Assembly (NCBI GenBank): GCA_964563505.1
Contig: CAZLXW010000071.1
Span: 1-19,411, forward strand
Source: UBA1351 sp964563505
GTDB taxonomy: Bacteria; Bacillota; Clostridia; Lachnospirales; Vallitaleaceae
DNA length: 19,411 bases
Direction of reading: 5' to 3'
Below, piece after piece: positions 1 to 7,735 of this stretch. The notes under the pieces were generated by a model. That model ran no database searches. It had not been told where the DNA came from and saw only the letters and a list, made by a program, of their open reading frames with translations. Numbering within the stretch: the first letter of the stretch is position 1; each line of letters starts with the position of its first letter. The position numbers and the translations under genes are program-made.

Positions 1-921
1 ATTGCCTGCACCAGTTCCAAACCCTAAGGTGCTAACTAAAAAGAAAATACCATTTTTAATCAAGTTAACCCTTATATTGTCTGAACCTACTCCATTTGAA
101 AAATTAAAATGAAGATTATTACTAATTACAGAAACTAAATACGATAAATAATTTGGGAAAACTAGAATTAACATTATCGAAAAGATTAATAGTGTGATTA
201 AGCTGTTTCTAGTTTTTTTCTTTTTAAACGATAACGCAATGTAAAACATAGTACCTAATAATAGCCCTACAATATTTGCTCGAGAGGTTGTTAAAATTAT
301 TAAACTCAAAGAAGATGCAATCAATGCTCCATAAAAGAAACTAAATATTTTGCTTTTGCAATTATTCATACAAACGTATATAATGCCTATAGAGAATAGT
401 AAAAACATTGCAAAATCATTAGGATTATTAAAGCTAGATACTGGCAATCCAAATCTTGCAAAGTAAGAGGCTCTTTCAACATTGAGAAAAATATAATTCT
501 TACTTAAAATCTCATACCAACCAATTATATTATGGAGCAAAATAACAATAGATATCATTTGAAAAGCCTTCAATATATCGGTTGTTTTATTAAAATACTT
601 ACTTATAATTAATATCGAAAGTAAGCCTAAACTAATAAAATAAACACTTTTTAACCAACCCACATAATCAGCGACCCACGCAAGACTAAATATTGAATAA
701 GAAAACCAAAAAAGCATGAATTTTATAGAATAGGAGTTAGCTCTTTTTTTGAATATTATAACTCCTTTATTTTTAATCAAAAAATTAATTATCAATATAA
801 TCGAAATACCTATCATTAGTCCTCTAAAAAGTGATAATTGAAAAATTCCTAAATCTATAGCTATTACTTCGGTTCCAATAAAAGATGCGATTATGGCTAA
901 ATAAATAAGTTTTCTAATCAT
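1..921 (-). CDS. Wzy/O-antigen polymerase-type membrane protein (C-terminus cut by window edge)
   Basis: I read this frame directly from the sequence: it opens with ATG at 921 and stays open for 307 codons to the left edge, so the C-terminus is missing. The protein is very hydrophobic, with about eight predicted membrane segments. It has features of the Wzy_C/O-antigen ligase superfamily: an SSFNNPNDFAMFLLFS stretch near residue 160, TTSRANIVGLLLG near residue 215, and at the truncated end a NIRVNLIKNG segment followed by a Gly-rich GFGTGAGN. The NNPNDFA motif recalls TuaE-like polymerases of teichuronic acid clusters. The likely role is joining lipid-linked repeat units on the outer face of the membrane. 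It is the last gene in the window, 19 bases after the stop of the GT4 gene, so it belongs to that operon. I infer polymerase rather than ligase from its place among glycosyltransferases. Confidence 0.85.
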   Translation of the reverse strand, partial: MIRKLIYLAIIASFIGTEVIAIDLGIFQLSLFRGLMIGISIILIINFLIKNKGVIIFKKRANSYSIKFMLFWFSYSIFSLAWVADYVGWLKSVYFISLGLLSILIISKYFNKTTDILKAFQMISIVILLHNIIGWYEILSKNYIFLNVERASYFARFGLPVSSFNNPNDFAMFLLFSIGIIYVCMNNCKSKIFSFFYGALIASSLSLIILTTSRANIVGLLLGTMFYIALSFKKKKTRNSLITLLIFSIMLILVFPNYLSYLVSVISNNLHFNFSNGVGSDNIRVNLIKNGIFFLVSTLGFGTGAGN

Positions 922-940
922 ATTAACTAATTACTCCATT

Positions 941-2074
941 TCATAAAAAATTTGAATACATCGCTACTAATTCTTTAGCAATTGCATCAGAGGAATACTG
1001 TTGCTTAGCTCTTGAAGCAATTAATTCTCTATCATAATACTCAATATTTTTATACATAAATATCATAGTATTTACCAAATCATTTAAATCATCTACAGAA
1101 ACTAAAACACCATTTTTATCGTTTATAAAACTTTCTGGACCGCCACATTTTGTAGAAATAACTGGCAACCCCATAGCCATGGCCTCTATATATGCAACTC
1201 CAAACGTTTCCGTCTGAGATGCTAATACAAAACAATCGCTTTCTTCCATTTGTTTTGCAATACAGCTTCTATCGACTTGTCCCTTTAAAAAAATTCTATC
1301 CTCGCATTTATATTTTCTAATTAACTCAATTAATTTTGCTTTTTCTGGTCCCTCACCAAAAATATATAATTTTATTGACTTATTATCACCAAATGCTTTA
1401 TAGAAAGCATCTATTAGATGATCCATTCTTTTGTTGCTAGTAAGATTCCCTACGGATATAAAACTAAAGGCTGATTTACTCATTCTGTTACTTTTTCGTT
1501 TATAACTAAACTTTTCTATATCTACTATATTAGGTATGACTTTTGATTGCATCCCAAAATGATATTCTATATTCTTTGAAAGGTGACCGCTAACAGTTAT
1601 TAATTTATCTACTCTAGGATATGTGTAATTTCCTATTTTTTTCATATCTGCACTAATATTTTTCTGGTTCATTTCTGAAAAGTGCTCAGTTAATACTATA
1701 GGTACATTACAACCATTAAGTGCTTTTACAGTTGAATACCCTAAGTCAATAAAATGTGCATGAATAATATCTGGTTTTCCATGTATCCGTAATACTTTCT
1801 TGTATAGTTTTTTTAGTGCAATGGTACGCCCAATTCTTAATAGTCTTTTGGATAATGCTCCAATAGGTACGTTAATAGCTTCTATTATTACGCCCTCTTT
1901 TTCTAAGCTTTCAAACCACCATTTTCTTTTCCTTCTTACAGATCTCATATCTATAGCAGCATATACTACTTTGTGACCTAATTTAGTTAAAGCCTTAGCT
2001 TGGTCAAATTCAAATATTCCATTCCTTTTATAAGTATGACTAGGATAACCTCTAGAAACTATTAAAACATACAT
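941..2074 (-). CDS. GT4-family glycosyltransferase
   Basis: This is a GT-B fold retaining glycosyltransferase of family GT4, 377 residues and full length for the family. The N-terminal acceptor domain starts with MYVLIVSRGYPS and contains the DIIHAHF strand near 102-108. The C-terminal nucleotide-sugar domain starts with FSFISVGNLTSNKRMD at about 204-218 and carries the E-x7-E motif (E289 and E297 in ETFGVAYIEA) followed by AMGLPVIST. It should act at the cytoplasmic membrane face, adding one sugar to the undecaprenyl-linked oligosaccharide. The donor cannot be told from sequence. The start is supported by AGGAAG upstream. It lies 20 bases after wecB. Its base composition is strongly AT-rich compared with wecB. 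Confidence 0.92.
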   Translation of the reverse strand: MYVLIVSRGYPSHTYKRNGIFEFDQAKALTKLGHKVVYAAIDMRSVRRKRKWWFESLEKEGVIIEAINVPIGALSKRLLRIGRTIALKKLYKKVLRIHGKPDIIHAHFIDLGYSTVKALNGCNVPIVLTEHFSEMNQKNISADMKKIGNYTYPRVDKLITVSGHLSKNIEYHFGMQSKVIPNIVDIEKFSYKRKSNRMSKSAFSFISVGNLTSNKRMDHLIDAFYKAFGDNKSIKLYIFGEGPEKAKLIELIRKYKCEDRIFLKGQVDRSCIAKQMEESDCFVLASQTETFGVAYIEAMAMGLPVISTKCGGPESFINDKNGVLVSVDDLNDLVNTMIFMYKNIEYYDRELIASRAKQQYSSDAIAKELVAMYSNFL

Positions 2075-2094
2075 AACATATCTTCCTACTTTCT

Positions 2095-3186
2095 CTATTC
2101 ACTAATAATATCAGCTATCCTTTTACTAGCAAATCCATCTCCATATGGATTACTTGCTTTACTCATTTTTTCATACTCATTTTGATCTTCTAATAACTGC
2201 TTAAATGTTTTATAAATAATCTCTTCATCAGTACCTACTAGTTTAAGAGTTCCTGCAGCTATTCCTTCTGGCCTTTCTGTTGTATCACGCATAACAAGAA
2301 CAGGCTTTCCTAAACTCGGAGCCTCTTCTTGGATTCCACCACTGTCTGTTAATATTAAGTGAGATCTAGATAAGAAGTTGTGGAAATCTAAAACCTCAAG
2401 CGGCTCAATAATTCTAATCCTATCTGTGTCACCAAGAATCTCCTTAGCAGCCTCTCTAACAACAGGATTCATGTGAATTGGATATATTGCTTTTATGTCT
2501 TGATTCTCATCAATAATTCTTTTAATTGCTTTAAACATATTCCTCATAGGTTCGCCTAAGTTCTCTCTTCTATGCGCGGTAATCATAATTAATCTACTAT
2601 CTGATGCCCATTCTAAATATTCATGACTGTAATCATCACGAACTGTTGTCTTAAGAGCATCAATCGCTGTATTTCCAGTTACATAAATTGATTCTGGATT
2701 CTTACCTTCTTTTAGAAGATTCTCTTTGGACATTTCTGTTGGCGCAAAGTTGTAATTTGACACTATACCCACAGCTTGTCTGTTAAATTCTTCTGGATAT
2801 GGAGAATAGATATTATAAGTTCTAAGTCCAGCTTCCACGTGTCCTACAGGAATCTGCAAATAGAAGCAGGCTAACGCAGTTACAAACGTAGTAGATGTAT
2901 CTCCATGAACAAGTACTACATCTGGTTTAACTTCTTCAAGAACCGACTTCATTTTTTCAAGGATATTTATGGTAACATCAAATAGTGTTTGCTTAGCCTT
3001 CATAATAGAAAGATCATAATCTGGTACTACATCAAATGCACTTAAAACCTGATCTAACATTTCCCTATGTTGACCCGTCACACAAACAACCGTATTAAGT
3101 TTCTCTCTTGTCTTTAGTTCTTTTACTAAAGGGCACATCTTTATCGCTTCGGGTCTAGTGCCAAAGACCACCATTACTTTTTTCAT
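2095..3186 (-). CDS. wecB: UDP-N-acetylglucosamine 2-epimerase (non-hydrolysing)
   Basis: Converts UDP-GlcNAc to UDP-ManNAc in the cytoplasm. At 363 residues it is the normal length for the family. The diagnostic stretches are all present: GTRPEAIKMCPL at 9-20, HGDTSTT with Asp96, HVEAGLRTYN with Glu118, PYPEEFNR with Glu132, HRRENLG with His205, and DSGGIQEEAP followed by TERPEG in the UDP-binding C-terminal half. These match the catalytic acids and histidine known from the E. coli enzyme. It lies 16 bases downstream of wecC, and the pair gives a complete route from UDP-GlcNAc to UDP-ManNAcA. In Gram-positives the same enzyme (MnaA) also feeds teichoic acid linkage units, so the product may serve more than one polymer. 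Confidence 0.97.
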   Translation of the reverse strand: MKKVMVVFGTRPEAIKMCPLVKELKTREKLNTVVCVTGQHREMLDQVLSAFDVVPDYDLSIMKAKQTLFDVTINILEKMKSVLEEVKPDVVLVHGDTSTTFVTALACFYLQIPVGHVEAGLRTYNIYSPYPEEFNRQAVGIVSNYNFAPTEMSKENLLKEGKNPESIYVTGNTAIDALKTTVRDDYSHEYLEWASDSRLIMITAHRRENLGEPMRNMFKAIKRIIDENQDIKAIYPIHMNPVVREAAKEILGDTDRIRIIEPLEVLDFHNFLSRSHLILTDSGGIQEEAPSLGKPVLVMRDTTERPEGIAAGTLKLVGTDEEIIYKTFKQLLEDQNEYEKMSKASNPYGDGFASKRIADIISE

Positions 3187-3202
3187 ATCTACTCATCCTA
3201 AC

Positions 3203-4432
3203 TTATAATTTATAAACGCCATCAAAATCACAGATATTTTTTGTATCAAGTATCAGTTTATCTTTAACTAAATTTAAATTATGTTTAATATGATCATGAG
3301 CTGTTATAATTACAATAATCTCTATCTCATTTAAGAAATCTTCGAAGTTCATGAACTGATGATCAACTATTCTCTCTTTAATGAAAGGATCATATACTTT
3401 AACACCAAAAGCCAAATGCTCGTCCATTCTTTCAAGAAGCTGCAATGTAGGACTTTCTCTTGTATCATCAACATTTTCCTTATATGCAAGTCCATAAATA
3501 CCGATCTTCGATATATCCGTTATCTTATGCTCTCTCATAATATCTCTTATTCTACCTAATACATGAGTAGGCATAGAATCATTAATTTTTCTAGCAGTAA
3601 GTATCAAGTTAGTTAGATCAGGATAATCTCCTACTAAAAACCATGGGTCTACTGAAATACAATGACCTCCCACCCCTGGTCCTGGCTGAAGAATATTAAC
3701 TCTTGGATGCTTATTAGCAATCCTTATAATTTCATAAACATCCATATTATCTGTTCTACAAATCTTAGCTAGTTCATTAGCAAAAGCTATATTAACATCT
3801 CTATAGGTATTTTCTACTACTTTAGACATTTCTGCTGATCTAATATCAGTAACTACAATCTCAGATTTGCAAAAACTCGAATATAATTCTTTTACTTTCT
3901 CTCCTATAACAGGATCATCAGCTCCAACAGTTCTAGAATTATATTCAAGCTCATAAATCATGTTTCCAGGTATAATCCTCTCAGGAGCATGTACTAAGTG
4001 AACATCTTTCCCCAGCTCAAAACCTCTTCTTTCTATCTCAGGTCTTACATATTTATCTATAGATCCTGGTGATATTGTAGACTCAATAATTAAAACTGCT
4101 CCTTTTTCACAAACATCAAGAATTGTGTTAACTGCTGAAATCACATATTTAGGATCTAATTTCTTACTTGAATTTATATAAGGTGTAGGAACCGCAATAA
4201 TATAAGTATCAGTTTTCTGATATTTCGTCGTAAACTTAATACCTTTTTCTATAGCATCCTTAAAAAGTTCTTCTAATCCTGCTTCCTCAAAAGTCAACTT
4301 CCCTTTTGTAAGTGAGGATATTAATTTTTCGTTTAAATCTGTTCCAACTACTTCAACTCCACTCTTAGCAAACATTAAAGCTGTTGGTAAACCTATATAT
4401 CCAAGCCCTATTACATTAATTTTAGATGTCAT
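3203..4432 (-). CDS. wecC: UDP-N-acetyl-D-mannosamine dehydrogenase
   Basis: Oxidises UDP-ManNAc at C6 in two NAD-dependent steps to UDP-ManNAcA. The 409 residues show the three-domain layout of UDP-sugar 6-dehydrogenases: a Rossmann start VIGLGYIGLPTALMFA at 7-22, IESTISPGS near 116-124, the central helix AEMSKVVENTYRDVNIAF with Lys204 and Asn208, the catalytic loop PGPGVGGHCISVDPWF with Cys258, and a C-terminal domain opening with IGIYGLAYKENVDD. The block HPRVNILQPGPGVGGHC is the form I know from WecC rather than from UDP-glucose dehydrogenases. A consensus AGGAGG lies just upstream of the ATG. It is 11 bases from the preceding GT4 gene and followed by wecB, so the two enzymes work as a pair. 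UDP-GlcNAc or UDP-GalNAc dehydrogenase (WbpA or WbpO types) is a less likely alternative. Confidence 0.93.
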   Translation of the reverse strand: MTSKINVIGLGYIGLPTALMFAKSGVEVVGTDLNEKLISSLTKGKLTFEEAGLEELFKDAIEKGIKFTTKYQKTDTYIIAVPTPYINSSKKLDPKYVISAVNTILDVCEKGAVLIIESTISPGSIDKYVRPEIERRGFELGKDVHLVHAPERIIPGNMIYELEYNSRTVGADDPVIGEKVKELYSSFCKSEIVVTDIRSAEMSKVVENTYRDVNIAFANELAKICRTDNMDVYEIIRIANKHPRVNILQPGPGVGGHCISVDPWFLVGDYPDLTNLILTARKINDSMPTHVLGRIRDIMREHKITDISKIGIYGLAYKENVDDTRESPTLQLLERMDEHLAFGVKVYDPFIKERIVDHQFMNFEDFLNEIEIIVIITAHDHIKHNLNLVKDKLILDTKNICDFDGVYKL

Positions 4433-4443
4433 CTATAATCCTC

Positions 4444-5580
4444 CTAAATAATTTTTTCGATAGCTTTTATTAAATTTTTGTTATACTTATTCAAGTCCCA
4501 ATCATTCCTAAATAATTGTGATTTTTCTTCTATGCTTTTTAAATAATTAGCATCTTCTTTGAGAAATGATAAAACTTTTATTAATTCTGTTTTAGAATCA
4601 AAAAGTATCGTTTTTCCTATATCATATTTTTCTACTATATCCCCTAAATAAGTATTTTTTGATGCGATAATGGGTGTAGAAGTAAATGCAGCCTCATACA
4701 ACCTATTCGGTAGAGCTATCTGAACATTTTTTAATTCTGCATCATAAACAGAGTAAATACAATCAACGCGCTCATATAATTTTTTTATTTCTTCGTTATA
4801 TTTATACTCGCCATAAACCTCGACATTCTCATAATTTTTAGCGTATTCTTTGATTCTTAGATAGTCTTTTCCTGCACCAGCAATAAGGACATTAATATTT
4901 GCTTCAATAGATGCATCAATTAGCATTTCCAATTGTTCAGGATATCGAATGGCTCCTATAAATCCAACAGTTAATTTTTTATTTGTTTTCCTGTGAAAAC
5001 CATCAAACACAAGTGGATCAGGCGTATTAGGCATAAAAACAACTTTATCTTTAGAAATAAAACTTTGATAAAATTGATTGTAGAAAAATTCTGAAGTTAC
5101 TATTAGCAATTCTATTGATTTACATAATGATTTTTCAGTTTTTTTAATAAGCTTGGACATCAATATCTTATAAGTTTTCCTGTGCTGATCAACCATTAAT
5201 GTATGTAAATCACTAACTTCATAAACTAATTTTACATTTTTTTTTGTAATCTTTTTATATAATACAGCCGCAAAAAGAATATCTGTTTTAGATAAATAGA
5301 GAACATCTGGTTCTACCTTTTTTGCAATTGCAATAATTTCTCTTATTACACTTATAGTTGCTCCTAATCTTTTTATGGGACTTCCTTCGTTTGCCTTTCT
5401 GTTAATGACAGTAACTTTAGATTCCTTAGGCAACTCATTTATTTTTTTATTTCCTAAATTTCTATCCCAATAAATTACATGAACATCATAATTTATAAGT
5501 AAAGCCTTTACTCTTTTAATCATCCTAGGATTAGGTGTATGGGGAAAAACAACTAAAAATTTTTTTTTAATATTATTCAT
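4444..5580 (-). CDS. Glycosyltransferase, GT4-like
   Basis: A 378-residue GT-B type glycosyltransferase. The N-terminus shows FLVVFPHTPNPRMIKRVKAL, a Rossmann-like start with a loop that binds the acceptor. EVSDLHTLMVD lies near 140, and the C-terminal half begins KLTVGFIGAIRYPEQLEMLI, typical of the GT4 nucleotide domain. The second conserved block is degenerate: LPNRLYEAAFTSTPIIAS keeps the final Glu of the usual E-x7-E but not the first. The donor is unknown. The ribosome binding site is weak (GGATGTGAG close to the ATG). A 65-base gap separates it from the upstream SDR gene, larger than elsewhere in the operon. It is among the most AT-rich genes here: 13 of 60 bases are G or C at 4501-4560. 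Confidence 0.85.
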   Translation of the reverse strand: MNNIKKKFLVVFPHTPNPRMIKRVKALLINYDVHVIYWDRNLGNKKINELPKESKVTVINRKANEGSPIKRLGATISVIREIIAIAKKVEPDVLYLSKTDILFAAVLYKKITKKNVKLVYEVSDLHTLMVDQHRKTYKILMSKLIKKTEKSLCKSIELLIVTSEFFYNQFYQSFISKDKVVFMPNTPDPLVFDGFHRKTNKKLTVGFIGAIRYPEQLEMLIDASIEANINVLIAGAGKDYLRIKEYAKNYENVEVYGEYKYNEEIKKLYERVDCIYSVYDAELKNVQIALPNRLYEAAFTSTPIIASKNTYLGDIVEKYDIGKTILFDSKTELIKVLSFLKEDANYLKSIEEKSQLFRNDWDLNKYNKNLIKAIEKII

Positions 5581-5645
5581 ATACTCACATCCAATTTAGC
5601 TATTATACTTGTATTTTTTGATCTTGCTATACTAGCTTTCTTAAT

Positions 5646-6506
5646 TCAATTTACTTCTTTTACCTGTAACTCAATACCTTTTTCAAAACTGATAGGCTTA
5701 TATCCAAAGTCCTTAGTTGCTTCGTCATGTGAAAAATCTTTATTTTCATTCAATCTTAGTACTTGCTCAGCTTTAAGCTTAGGCTTACTCGATATATTTT
5801 CATATATCTTTAGCAGACTATAACTTAGCTTCATTGGTACATGGATTTTAAGAACTTTCTTGCCAAGTACTTTCCCTGTAACATCTACTACATCGTTATA
5901 AGTAAGTGGTTTTAATCCTGAAATATTATAAGCCTTCTTTATACTCTTTTTAGTTTCATACGCACTCACTATAGCCCAAGCAAGGTCTTTAACATAAACA
6001 GGTTGTTGCAAGTATGTTCCATTCCCTAGTATTGGTAATACAGGAACCTTTCTAAGATATTTAACTAGTCTCCACATATTTCTATCTTTCGGAGTTCCAT
6101 AAATCATAGTAGGCCTAATTATTGTGTAATCAAGATTGCTTTCTTTTATTAAACGTTCGGCTTCAAGACGTATGCCCTTGCTATCTGGATTCAATTTAGT
6201 AAAAATCCCTGTGGTGCTAATAAAGATAGCTCTTTTGATATTCATTTCTTTACATGCATTAACGATATTGGGAGCATGTCCAAATCCAAGAGACGCAATA
6301 TTTATTAAAGCCTCTTTATCTTTTAATGCTTTACAAATTGATTCAAAATCATCTAATTCACCAAACTTGTAAGGAACATTAAGTTGTTTTATCTTCTCTA
6401 GATTACTAGTTTCTCTAACGAAACACGTAACTTCATGTCCTCGCTTCACTAATTCTTCTAGTACATATTCACCAAGAAAGCCTGTGGCTCCAGTTAGTAA
6501 GATCAT
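5646..6506 (-). CDS. Atypical extended-type SDR, NAD(P)-dependent epimerase/dehydratase family
   Basis: A 286-residue Rossmann protein with an intact nucleotide-binding motif at the N-terminus (LTGATGFLGEYV; Gly6, Gly9, Gly12). A conserved FISTTGIF block follows at 95-102, then IIRPTMIYGTPKDRNMW at about 129-145 and QPVYVKDLAWAI, which are hallmarks of sugar-nucleotide SDRs. The expected catalytic Tyr-x3-Lys is missing: the aligned stretch at 108-118 reads DSKGIRLEAER. That places it with the atypical SDRs, so it may be a reductase with a changed mechanism or a non-catalytic binding protein. It lies 11 bases after the WbuB-like GT4 gene. A role in preparing the sugar donor used by that transferase is inference from position. 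GAGGGTGG supports the ATG start. Confidence 0.82.
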   Translation of the reverse strand: MILLTGATGFLGEYVLEELVKRGHEVTCFVRETSNLEKIKQLNVPYKFGELDDFESICKALKDKEALINIASLGFGHAPNIVNACKEMNIKRAIFISTTGIFTKLNPDSKGIRLEAERLIKESNLDYTIIRPTMIYGTPKDRNMWRLVKYLRKVPVLPILGNGTYLQQPVYVKDLAWAIVSAYETKKSIKKAYNISGLKPLTYNDVVDVTGKVLGKKVLKIHVPMKLSYSLLKIYENISSKPKLKAEQVLRLNENKDFSHDEATKDFGYKPISFEKGIELQVKEVN

Positions 6507-6517
6507 CTTCCCACCCT

Positions 6518-7735
6518 CTATTCATTATTTATAAGTTCTAAGTACCTTTCAGCAAGCTTATTCCTTGAATAGTTTTTCTCAACAAATTCAGGTCCTTTAG
6601 CTTTCATTTGGTTATATTTTTCTTTATCATTTATGAGCTCTTCAATTGCTGCAGCAATTTCATCTGGATTATCTGGTTGTACAACTAGTGCTGCTTTTGA
6701 ATCCTCAAGTATTTGTGCCGCTTCACCTTCTAAGCTAGCTATGATAGGTACTCCGCAAGCCATAATTTCAAACATTTTTGAAGGAATAAATGTCTTGAAT
6801 AATTCAATATTCTTTAATGGTATAAGGCACAAATCTGACAAATTGTAAAATTCAGGAATAGCTTCTTTCGGTTGTGCGTCAATAAACTGTACGTTGGTCA
6901 GTTCCTCTTCCCTCACAATTTCTTTAAGTTTATCCTTTTCAGCTCCCTCACCAACAAACACAAATTCAATGTTTTTATATGTTCTAAGTTTCTTTGCAAC
7001 TTCCAGCACTGTGCTTAGGTTTTGAGATATACCATGTGCTCCTACATAAGAAATCACAAACTTATCTCGAAGATTATATTCTTTTATTAACTCTTGGCTC
7101 TTTTCTTTTGGATAGAAAAGAGCTTGATTAACACCATTTGTAATGACATGTACTTTGTCTCCACTAATACCACGGTTAATCACATTTTCTTTAAAAGATT
7201 GTGTAACCATAATCAATTTCTTGCTTTTTCTATAAAAGAATAATTCCATCTTCTCAAGTACTTTCGTTACGAAACCTTCTTTCATGACACCCAACTCTAT
7301 CATTGCTGCGGGCCATAAATCTCTAATTTCAAGGACAAAATCTGCTTTCTTTCTCAAACTGTACCAATATCCTGAAAAAATAGAGAAGAAGGTTGGCGAG
7401 CTTGTTATAATTACATCTGGTTTATCAATCTTCTTCATAGAATAAAACACAGATGAAAACATAAACGAAATATGACCCAATGTTTTTTTAATAAACCCTT
7501 TATTTGGAGTAGCATATACATAGTTTCTATGCACATGAATTCCATGCATATTTTCTAACTTATATTTCACACCTTTATATTCATCAGGAATAATCCCAGT
7601 CGGATGATTAGGAAAGCATGTAACAACGTGAACTTCATTACCTAGTTCTACCCACCGTTTTGACATCTCATATAATCGAGCAGATGGTGCACCTATTTCT
7701 GGAGGGAAATAATGACATATAACTACTATTTTCAT
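6518..7735 (-). CDS. WbuB-like GT4 glycosyltransferase
   Basis: A 405-residue GT4 protein of the WbuB type. Signature features are the start MKIVVICHYFPPEIGAPSAR, TCFPNHPTG at 39-47, the DVIITSSPTFFSIFSGYW segment, EIRDLWPAAMIELG at about 136-149, and in the C-terminal domain VISYVGAHGISQNL and IPSKMFEIMACGVPIIAS. The first Glu of the E-x7-E motif is replaced by Thr, as far as I can align it. WbuB of E. coli O26 is described as an N-acetyl-L-fucosaminyltransferase, but donor specificity in this group varies and cannot be assigned here. The start codon overlaps the stop of the heparinase-like gene (ATGA), so the two are translationally coupled, with GGGAG about eight bases upstream. It likely adds an early sugar after the phosphoglycosyl transferase. 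Confidence 0.92.
   Translation of the reverse strand: MKIVVICHYFPPEIGAPSARLYEMSKRWVELGNEVHVVTCFPNHPTGIIPDEYKGVKYKLENMHGIHVHRNYVYATPNKGFIKKTLGHISFMFSSVFYSMKKIDKPDVIITSSPTFFSIFSGYWYSLRKKADFVLEIRDLWPAAMIELGVMKEGFVTKVLEKMELFFYRKSKKLIMVTQSFKENVINRGISGDKVHVITNGVNQALFYPKEKSQELIKEYNLRDKFVISYVGAHGISQNLSTVLEVAKKLRTYKNIEFVFVGEGAEKDKLKEIVREEELTNVQFIDAQPKEAIPEFYNLSDLCLIPLKNIELFKTFIPSKMFEIMACGVPIIASLEGEAAQILEDSKAALVVQPDNPDEIAAAIEELINDKEKYNQMKAKGPEFVEKNYSRNKLAERYLELINNE

Noticed and set aside
5581..5645. Internal promoter with a TATAAT box in the 65-base gap between the SDR and GT4 genes
   Set aside because: A perfect TATAAT is present on the minus strand, but no -35 match better than 3 of 6 lies at the right spacing; in AT-rich DNA this is expected by chance.
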